A DNA stretch of 12,837 bases from Lentisphaeria bacterium UBA7640 (GTDB taxonomy: Bacteria > Verrucomicrobiota > Lentisphaeria > Victivallales > Victivallaceae), in assembly GCA_002483765.1 (NCBI GenBank), contig DLIO01000001.1, positions 1 through 12,837 on the forward strand. The letters are read 5' to 3'. The position numbers and the translations under genes are program-made. The notes beneath the pieces are model-generated. The model had not been told where the DNA came from. It saw only the letters and a list, made by a program, of their open reading frames with translations, and made no database searches. Of this stretch, positions 7,682 to 12,837 are shown piece by piece. The first letter of the stretch is position 1. Each line of letters begins with the position of its first letter.

Positions 7682-7946
7682 AGTCTTGCTTAATATCATT
7701 GTCACACAAAAATTACGAAAAATGAATATACTTGGAGTGTTCGGCATATTTTTGTCCTTCATAACCGCTAACAAAATGGAAGAAATTAAAGGCTTATATA
7801 TATAAATTACAAACATCAATTATTCATTAATTTTTATCAATGATTATGTCGGCTTGGCAACGTAAATCAACATACATACATGCATGCAGTTGCCTTTAAA
7901 ACTATTATATTCAATCCATAAACTCTAAATTAAAGAAAGAACTACT
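7682..7946. other. 265-bp intergenic region before the GH42-like gene
   Basis: It contains no supported gene. It is AT-rich, with 'tatatatataaatt' around 7796. A 6-bp inverted repeat GGCAAC/GTTGCC (from about 7856 and about 7889) flanks a palindromic TGCATGCA. No convincing promoter boxes or terminator can be named. Confidence 0.3.
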
Positions 7947-9980
7947 ATGAAGAAAGATACTTATAGAATGGCTAGCTGGTGGATGTTGTGGGAAGATTTA
8001 CTCTTTCCCGAATCCGGAATCGAAGAAAAAATCATTAAAAGAACAAAAAAGTTTAAAGCGGCTGGTATTGATACCATCGTTATTTTTGGTTGTCATTTCC
8101 GTTGGGACTATATTTACAATTGGGAAAGATTCCATAACTTGTTGAAGTTTATAGTCGACACCTGCCATCAAGAAGGAATAAAAGTTTTTGACCATCATTC
8201 CGCAAATTTAACGCATCGAGTTGATTCTTTGGATGAATATCGCAATATCAATGAGAAAAACCGGCACCATGTGCCGTTTTTTCCATCTCGTGAGTTTGCC
8301 GACACTATCACTTTTAATGGTCATAAACTCAATGATTTCCGCATGAAGAGCGTTCAGAATGGCGAGCCTTGTTATTTAAACACATATAACGCAGAGATTT
8401 TTTGCATGAATAACAGTAATTTTGTTAGCGCATATCAGGTATATCTCAAAAAGTTACTGCAAACTGGCATTGACGGATTAATGTGCGATGACATTATTTA
8501 TTATCCGGGCTGGGATGGCTGTGCTTGTGAACATTGTAGAAAAAAGTTCAAAGATCAGTATGGGCACGATCTACCGCCAACGACTGATGATAGTTTCTGG
8601 GGCAATTATGAATCACCAGCTTTCAAAGACTGGATAGAGATGCGTTATCACGACCCTCTGGATTTTTTGACTGCCGTAAAAGAAGTAGTTGGGACTGATT
8701 TCCCATTGATGAGTTGTTGTTCAAGTAGTTCGTCCAAAGGACTTAACGCCAGCGGTATGAGCGCTGAAATTATGGTCAAAGCGATGAACAATGTCATGTT
8801 GGAAATATGTGGCGAAATTGTTTCTGAAAAATTTGATTATTCTGAACGAATTCCAGACTTTATGCTTCACAAAGCAATTACGGACAAACACGGTTACCCA
8901 AATATCGGCTTAGGTTACGCTCACAATCCTGATAGTGCATTTGTGGTCTGGGCATTCAACAAGATGTTAGCATCGAGTTCCTGGATTTCCACCTTGACCG
9001 GTAGATTTGGAGTCGCGGAAGAGATCAGAAAAACTATCCCAGATGAAGCAGATATAATTCACGAAGCTTATAACTTTGAAAAACAACACGAGGAACTTTT
9101 TCATGGAGAAGCAACCGCCAAACTTGCGGTACTGTTTTCACTGGATAATCTGATGTACAATGGTTGTAAACAGACTGATTATTCACAACCATGGCAGGAC
9201 ATAACTAAGACTTTGTTCAAACAAAATATTCAATTTGACGTAGTTGTGGATATCCCTTCACCAAGCGAATACCCGGTTTTGTTGCTTAGTAATTTTGATT
9301 GCATCTCCTCGAAAATAGAGCGTCAATTAAAAAGTTATATGGATAACGGTGGAACCATTATTGCGTCTGGACTTCTGGGATTTAGAGATGAACGCGGAGT
9401 TTTGAAAGACCAATCGTTCCTAGCTGATTTAGGGGTAGAGCTCCGGAATCACCAATACAAATGGAATATACCTGCCACCGAATTATTTAAGCCAAACAGA
9501 CGTGCTTTCGAAACCAATGATTCAGGTTATGAAATCTATTTTAACGGCATAAAAGCAGAGGATAATCAATGGATAAACGTAACTGGTTTGCATTGGCTAC
9601 CCAAAAGTTGTACTGCCGACACGACTGATAAAGTAAAAAAACTTTTGCCGTCTGCCGATCCTGAAGTTTCATGTCCCGAAGGCTGGGTTTATCGGATATT
9701 GCGAAATAACGATAATGGTAAATATTTTATTCATCTACTAGCCGCTGATATTAAAGCGATTCCATACGAAAAGTTCAGAAATACTATTCTCAATGAACCG
9801 GTTATTGAAAAGCTCAATTTCATGCCAGGAGCTGGGAAACTGAATATTCAGTCATCAGCACTGCGAGCAACCGTTCATTCGCCAGAACTAAACGAACCGA
9901 TAAACTTAAAATGCGATAATGGCAATTTCAGTTTTGAATTAGATAATATCAAAAGATATTTGATTATCGAACTGGCCTAA
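7947..9980 (+). CDS. GH42-like cytoplasmic glycosidase (TIM barrel plus amidotransferase-like domain, 677 aa)
   Basis: No signal peptide is present, so it should act in the cytoplasm. Start ATG 7947 has a weak purine-rich AAAGAAAGAA upstream. Residues ~1-370 look like a TIM barrel (strand ASWWMLWEDL near the start, then GIDTIVIFG and GIKVFDHHS). GIDGLMCDDIIYYPG (174-188) carries D181 and D182, and is followed by CACEHC (192-197). That CxCxxC spacing is the one seen in zinc-binding GH42 beta-galactosidases, and similar clusters occur in related hypothetical glycosyl hydrolase families. E286 and E290 (EICGE) are candidate acidic residues. From about 385 to 500 (KLAVLFS, YPVLLLSN, YMDNGGTIIASG) the sequence resembles the class I amidotransferase-like trimerisation domain of GH42. 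A beta-rich tail follows. It probably works with the next gene on imported oligosaccharides; substrate unknown. The last codons and the stop lie inside a 90-bp repeat. Confidence 0.65.
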   Translation: MKKDTYRMASWWMLWEDLLFPESGIEEKIIKRTKKFKAAGIDTIVIFGCHFRWDYIYNWERFHNLLKFIVDTCHQEGIKVFDHHSANLTHRVDSLDEYRNINEKNRHHVPFFPSREFADTITFNGHKLNDFRMKSVQNGEPCYLNTYNAEIFCMNNSNFVSAYQVYLKKLLQTGIDGLMCDDIIYYPGWDGCACEHCRKKFKDQYGHDLPPTTDDSFWGNYESPAFKDWIEMRYHDPLDFLTAVKEVVGTDFPLMSCCSSSSSKGLNASGMSAEIMVKAMNNVMLEICGEIVSEKFDYSERIPDFMLHKAITDKHGYPNIGLGYAHNPDSAFVVWAFNKMLASSSWISTLTGRFGVAEEIRKTIPDEADIIHEAYNFEKQHEELFHGEATAKLAVLFSLDNLMYNGCKQTDYSQPWQDITKTLFKQNIQFDVVVDIPSPSEYPVLLLSNFDCISSKIERQLKSYMDNGGTIIASGLLGFRDERGVLKDQSFLADLGVELRNHQYKWNIPATELFKPNRRAFETNDSGYEIYFNGIKAEDNQWINVTGLHWLPKSCTADTTDKVKKLLPSADPEVSCPEGWVYRILRNNDNGKYFIHLLAADIKAIPYEKFRNTILNEPVIEKLNFMPGAGKLNIQSSALRATVHSPELNEPINLKCDNGNFSFELDNIKRYLIIELA

Positions 9981-10060
9981 AATCGCCAGTTTATCTGGCG
10001 TAATTCCATTCTTTAATTCACGCGCGCATAATGCGCGCGCGAATTGAAAACACCAGTTAT
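9971..10060. repeat. 90-bp palindrome-containing repeat, copy 1
   Basis: It aligns without gaps to 12137-12226 with 8 differences in 90 (82 identical). Parts in order: ACTGGC (9971-9976), GCCAGT (9985-9990), CTGGCG (9995-10000), then a 31-bp near-perfect palindrome at 10015-10045 (15-bp arms, one A/C mismatch, single-base centre) rich in CGCG, and CCAGT (10053-10057), complementary to the first ACTGG. The GCCAG core can pair with either neighbour, giving alternative stems. The repeat overlaps the end of the preceding gene: its Leu-Ala-stop codons (9972-9980) are repeat sequence. No T-run follows the palindrome, so it is not a classical terminator. Confidence 0.8.
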
Positions 10061-10260
10061 GGATCACAGATGTCCCGACTAGGAGACTGAATAAAAACTT
10101 ATTGGCATTGACATACTCGTTTTGGTTGAAACCTGAAATTCAGCTTGTCGCCTTTCTTTAAACTTTCACACTCAAAGAGTATAGATATGCAAAACATTTT
10201 TTTTAGACAAATTAACTTTTAGACACTAAACTATTACAAAAAACAAAACAAGGCGATATA
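10061..10260. other. Upstream region of the 623-aa gene
   Basis: There is no gene. TTGACA occurs at 10108-10113 but without a -10 box at proper spacing; TATAGA at 10180-10185 has only a poor -35 (TTTAAA at 10157-10162, 17-bp spacer). TTTTAGACA is directly repeated at 10201-10209 and 10217-10225 with a 16-bp period, which could be a pair of protein-binding half-sites or chance. AAGG at 10250-10253 is the likely Shine-Dalgarno for ATG 10261. Confidence 0.35.
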
Positions 10261-12132
10261 ATGAATAACGATAAAGTAACAGGCATTACCCAGAAACGTA
10301 TTTTCTTAGAGTTCCCGGAAAAAGTTCCGGGGATTGAGTTTGGAGAACCGGTACAGGCTGGACTCGAACGGACAGTTGTTGGTTCTGATTTCTTTGGCAA
10401 GGATTTGTTGAAAGGACAGATACTGGTTCAGCATAACTGCTGGTTTAGGCCGGTCAAGACTCCAGTTAAAGCACATTTAACGTTGGCGCGAGTTGCTGGA
10501 TATCGTAAAGCAGCCTACGGTTTACCAGAAGAACATTATCCGATATTATTCCAGCATCCGGAGTACCCACATATTCTGATTTCAACCACGAAATTGAGTA
10601 ATTTTGTTGAAGGGCGTTTTGCGCCTTTCGCCGATTGGAAAATCGTGATGGGGCGAATACAGGCTTGGCTTAACGGTAAAGATGGCATTGAAGAAATAGA
10701 TTGCTTGATGAGTGTTAAGCCTACTTTTAATAGTGGCGAAAAACTCTTAAAAGATGTTGAGAAAAGCGCCTTTAACGCGAATGTGAAATGGTTCAATAAT
10801 CATATTTTTTTTGACCAAGGAGACCTGTTTGGACAGGGCAACATGATCGGAGTTTTTGAGGGGTACAATTCCGGGATAGAATCTTCTGGCAGGCAATCGC
10901 CACGTCCGATGACGCGTGGTGACTGCACTGGAGAATCTGCAATGATTCCAGCTCTTGACTGGGCAATAAATAACAGCTATCCTTCTCGTAAGGCAACGCA
11001 ACAGATCATGAACTTTTTGTTCCATTCCAAAAAGCTAGCGGATACTGACCCACTAAGTCCAACCTATGGCGGGTTGTATTTTTATGAAAACCTCCCGGTA
11101 TTTTATGGCGATGACAATTGCCGAGCTGCGATGGGGTGTGTTTTAGCATCGGAATTAACTGGCAATATTGGTTATAGTGAAAATATTTTGCGTTGTTTTT
11201 TATCCGTTTTGCGTACTACTGGGGTACAGGGATTCCGGCGAGGAAGTTTGCGCCCTCCGAAGGCATTTGCCGATGGGAAAACCTGGCAAACTTATCAGAA
11301 TGAGGATTATGTCGAATATCGCCCGCATTGCCAAGCTTATATGTGGGCCGGCTTCTTGCAGGCATACGTTTTGACTGGGCATCAGGAGTTTTTCGATAAA
11401 GCAAAATGCGCTATCAGGATGACTATGGAAGTGTTCCCAAAACTGGTTTGGACTAATGGCATTACTCAGGAATACGCCCGTTTACTTTTGCCTCTGGCTT
11501 TTTTAGTGCAAATTGAAGATACCACTGAGCACCGTTTATGGTTGCGCACTGTCGCGACTACTTTGCTCGATAATATGGCCGAATGTGGCGCAATTCGAGA
11601 AATGATGGGTGATCCCGAATACGGCAAATATCCAGCACCACGTTCAAACGAGGAATATGGAACTACCGAGGCCGCATTGATTCAACAAAACGGTGATCCT
11701 GCATGTGATTTAATCTACACCGTTAATTATGCATTTATAGGTCTGCACGAAGCAGCAATGGCTACTGGAGATAATCTTTATATTGGGGCTGAAAATAGAT
11801 TAGCAGATTTTCTGTGCCGAATTCAAGTGAAATCAAAAAGTCAAAATTATCTTGATGGTTGCTGGATGCGGGGATTTGATTACGAACTTTGGGAGTTTTT
11901 TGGTAGCTCAGCTGACAGTGGTTGGGGCGCATGGTGCGTCGAATCCGGCTGGACTAATACCTGGATAGCAGCAACCTTTGGATTACGTCAATTAAAACGA
12001 AGTCTTTTGTGCAGGGAAAACACTGAACACTATCAGCAGATTTTCCCGGAAATATATAAAGAGATGCAAGTAGTCCATAAATACTTTGAACCAAAATTAA
12101 AAATAACAACGGTTGCCCCGGGAGCTGAGTGA
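10261..12132 (+). CDS. Probable cytoplasmic alpha/alpha-toroid (six-hairpin) glycosidase-like protein (623 aa)
   Basis: There is no signal peptide. ATG 10261 follows AAGG by seven bases, and no in-frame start lies between it and the stop codon at 10213. Residues ~1-180 are beta-rich; residues ~220-600 are helix-rich with recurring patterns such as AMGCVLASELTG, YMWAGFLQAYVLTG, ARLLLPLAFLVQ, YAFIGLHEAAMATG and WIAATFGLRQLK. These are the alternating helices typical of (alpha/alpha)6 barrels. Polar or acidic patches that could line an active site include RGDCTGES (219-226), QNEDYVEYRPHCQ (346-358) and NGITQEYARL (around 400-408). I cannot assign a GH family; GH88/105- or GH127-like folds are analogies only. 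It follows the GH42-like gene by 280 bp with a repeat between, and probably acts in the same catabolic route. The stop is four bases before the second 90-bp repeat. Confidence 0.6.
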   Translation: MNNDKVTGITQKRIFLEFPEKVPGIEFGEPVQAGLERTVVGSDFFGKDLLKGQILVQHNCWFRPVKTPVKAHLTLARVAGYRKAAYGLPEEHYPILFQHPEYPHILISTTKLSNFVEGRFAPFADWKIVMGRIQAWLNGKDGIEEIDCLMSVKPTFNSGEKLLKDVEKSAFNANVKWFNNHIFFDQGDLFGQGNMIGVFEGYNSGIESSGRQSPRPMTRGDCTGESAMIPALDWAINNSYPSRKATQQIMNFLFHSKKLADTDPLSPTYGGLYFYENLPVFYGDDNCRAAMGCVLASELTGNIGYSENILRCFLSVLRTTGVQGFRRGSLRPPKAFADGKTWQTYQNEDYVEYRPHCQAYMWAGFLQAYVLTGHQEFFDKAKCAIRMTMEVFPKLVWTNGITQEYARLLLPLAFLVQIEDTTEHRLWLRTVATTLLDNMAECGAIREMMGDPEYGKYPAPRSNEEYGTTEAALIQQNGDPACDLIYTVNYAFIGLHEAAMATGDNLYIGAENRLADFLCRIQVKSKSQNYLDGCWMRGFDYELWEFFGSSADSGWGAWCVESGWTNTWIAATFGLRQLKRSLLCRENTEHYQQIFPEIYKEMQVVHKYFEPKLKITTVAPGAE

Positions 12133-12136
12133 TTCC

Positions 12137-12226
12137 ACTGGCCTAAAATCGCCAGTTTATCTGATGTAATTCCATTCTTTAATTCGCGCGCGCATAATGC
12201 GCGCTCGAATTATAACCAGCAGTTAT
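12137..12226. repeat. 90-bp palindrome-containing repeat, copy 2
   Basis: This is a gap-free match to 9971-10060 (82 of 90 identical), starting four bases after the stop of the preceding gene. ACTGGC (12137-12142) and GCCAGT (12151-12156) are intact, but the third block has decayed from CTGGCG to CTGATG. The 31-bp palindrome lies at 12181-12211, again with one mismatch (C/T) at a different position from copy 1, so the common ancestor was probably a perfect palindrome. Confidence 0.8.
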
Positions 12227-12255
12227 AAAGATGCATGATGTGTCTGCAGCAAGAG

Positions 12256-12338
12256 TTGGGAAAATGAAAGATTGGGGAAGTGAGAGAGTTGTAGAAGTGG
12301 GGGAATTGTAGAAGTGGGAGAGTTGTAGAAGTGGGGGA
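12256..12338. repeat. 17-bp purine-rich tandem repeat, three good and one or two degenerate units
   Basis: Units starting TTGTAGAAGTGGG begin at 12289, 12306 and 12323 (period 17). A degenerate unit TTGGGGAAGTGAGAGAG begins at 12272, and a weaker one, one base shorter, at 12256. The plus strand is almost all purines plus T. Flanking sequence to 12428 holds no gene that I can support. The repeat lies in the space between two converging genes. Confidence 0.75.
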
Positions 12339-12424
12339 ACCTGGAAGTTAAGGACTTTAATACGGATGTATGCATTTGCCACTGAGCGCGAAGTTTCGAG
12401 CATTCTTTAAATCAAATCTACAAT

Positions 12425-12458
12425 AAAAAAGCCCGCTCGGTTTGTTCCGAGCGGGCTT
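12425..12458 (-). terminator. Intrinsic terminator of hppA (leftward)
   Basis: AAGCCCGCTCGG (12429-12440) pairs perfectly with CCGAGCGGGCTT (12447-12458) across a 6-nt loop. On the minus strand the stem is followed directly by a T-run (A6 at 12425-12430 on the plus strand, shared with the stem end), 17 bases after the hppA stop. On the plus strand the stem is followed only by 'gaggtttt', so weaker termination of the rightward genes is possible. Confidence 0.85.
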
Positions 12459-12474
12459 GAGGTTTTAATCAAAC

Positions 12475-12624
12475 TTAGAATTTAATACGAAGCCATTCCT
12501 GAATATAAGGAGAGACTTTGAGGGTTACTGGCGTGAAAACAATCGCCACCATACTCATCAACTTGATCAGGATGTTCAATGACGGACCTGAGGTATCTTT
12601 GCATGGATCACCGACCGTATCGCC
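12475..12624 (-). pseudogene. hppA: 3'-terminal fragment of membrane-bound pyrophosphatase HppA (5' part missing)
   Basis: On the minus strand the frame ending at TAA (12477-12475) reads GDTVGDPCKDTSGPSLN, then ILIKLMSMVAIVFTP and a short tail ending IQEWLRIKF. This is the C-terminal signature of ion-pumping membrane pyrophosphatases, which couple PPi hydrolysis to H+ or Na+ export: the GDTVGDP-F-KDTSGPSLN loop and the last transmembrane helix. The usual Phe after GDP is Cys here. Homology stops abruptly at Gly (12622-12624): the residues expected before GDT (typically VV) are replaced by DDF, and the DNA further right is miaB in the opposite direction. Only about 50 of the ~650-800 residues are present. 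A matching terminator follows. It is either a remnant at a rearrangement or one side of an artificial join. Confidence 0.85.
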
Positions 12625-12837
12625 GAAATCGTCAAAAAATTACGGGCGTTAATGCCAAATGTTACATTTTCCACTGATATTATTGTCGGATTTCCAGGCG
12701 AAACTGAGGAAGATTTTAACGCTACACGCGCACTGATGAATGAAGTCAATTTTGACAATGCCTATATTTTTAAATATTCACCGCGCCAAGGTACGGTAGC
12801 GGCAAAACTCGAAGACGATGTTCCACAAGAAACCAAA
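12619..12837 (+). CDS. miaB: Internal fragment of MiaB, tRNA-2-methylthio-N6-dimethylallyladenosine synthase (5' part missing, continues past the window)
   Basis: The plus-strand frame from about 12619 is open to the last base and reads AEIVKKLRALMPNV, then STDIIVGFPGETEEDF, NEVNFDNAYIFKYSPRQGT, AAKLEDDVPQETK. This matches the second half of the radical-SAM barrel of MiaB-type methylthiotransferases: the TDIIVGFPGET strand, the F-x-YSPR-x-GT-x-AA segment and the VP-x-E-x-K entry to the TRAM region. The N-terminal cluster domain and the CxxxCxxC radical-SAM motif should lie upstream but are absent; that side is hppA on the opposite strand. A gene caller might start at ATG 12652, but that is internal to a conserved domain. 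RimO or MtaB are less likely because IFKYSPR with x-GT-x-AA is MiaB-like. MiaB methylthiolates A37 of tRNAs. Confidence 0.85.
   Translation, partial: MAEIVKKLRALMPNVTFSTDIIVGFPGETEEDFNATRALMNEVNFDNAYIFKYSPRQGTVAAKLEDDVPQETK

Noticed and set aside
10015..10045. 31-bp palindrome as an intrinsic terminator
   Set aside because: No T-run follows on either strand. It is better described as part of a dispersed-type repeat, though it may still affect RNA ends.
10536..11404. Several short antisense and alternate-frame open frames inside the 623-aa gene
   Set aside because: They overlap a well-supported gene, overlap each other and lack family features.
12179..12403. 74-aa minus-strand open frame over the palindrome and 17-bp repeats
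   Set aside because: It simply translates repeat DNA, and starts and ends within non-coding elements.
12576..12758. 60-aa minus-strand open frame across the hppA/miaB junction
   Set aside because: It is out of frame with hppA and antisense to miaB, with no homology.
1..12837. CRISPR array, tRNA, rRNA or insertion-sequence genes
   Set aside because: No regular spacer-repeat pattern, tRNA cloverleaf, rRNA-like sequence or transposase motif was seen. The only repeats are the paralogues, their leaders, the 90-bp element and the 17-bp tandem units.

Overview
The window looks like an AT-rich bacterial chromosome segment from the PVC group, most likely a Lentisphaerota or related Victivallales/Kiritimatiellota-type organism. 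I infer this from three things: a type II pseudopilin with the H-X9-DG processing-associated motif, large secreted glycosidase-like proteins of no familiar class, and a membrane pyrophosphatase (HppA) remnant. No 16S rRNA or other decisive taxonomic marker is present, so the placement is an inference.

Layout. Positions 1-582 hold the C-terminal part of an H-X9-DG pseudopilin. Positions 1042-7681 hold a tandem family of three paralogues: a full-length secreted protein (878 aa), an orphan copy of its N-terminal domain only (233 aa), and a second full-length secreted protein (877 aa). The first two copies share a homologous upstream region with a conserved 26-bp dyad and a 23-nt box next to the start. 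The third keeps only the box. Positions 7947-12132 hold two genes for proteins without signal peptides: a GH42-like TIM-barrel protein with a CxCxxC metal site and an amidotransferase-like domain (677 aa), and a probable alpha/alpha-toroid (six-hairpin) glycosidase-like protein (623 aa). Each is followed at its stop codon by a copy of a 90-bp repeat containing a 31-bp CG-rich palindrome. Positions 12227-12474 hold a purine-rich 17-bp tandem repeat and a strong hairpin that terminates leftward transcription. Positions 12475-12624 (minus strand) are the last ~50 codons of hppA. From about 12619 to the window end (plus strand) runs an internal stretch of miaB.

How it fits together. The five middle genes read as a carbohydrate-degradation locus: exported proteins bind and cut a glycan outside the cytoplasm, and two cytoplasmic enzymes process the products. 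The substrate cannot be named, and no transporter or regulator lies in the window. The pseudopilin fits the usual PVC pattern of such proteins near carbohydrate-active genes.

The points most worth a second look are the paralogue array with its orphan domain and shared leader, an EF-hand calcium loop intact in one full-length paralogue and degraded in the other, the 90-bp palindromic repeat at gene ends, and the hppA/miaB junction near 12620. At that junction two unrelated housekeeping genes both lose their 5' parts, which suggests a chimeric join or a true rearrangement breakpoint.
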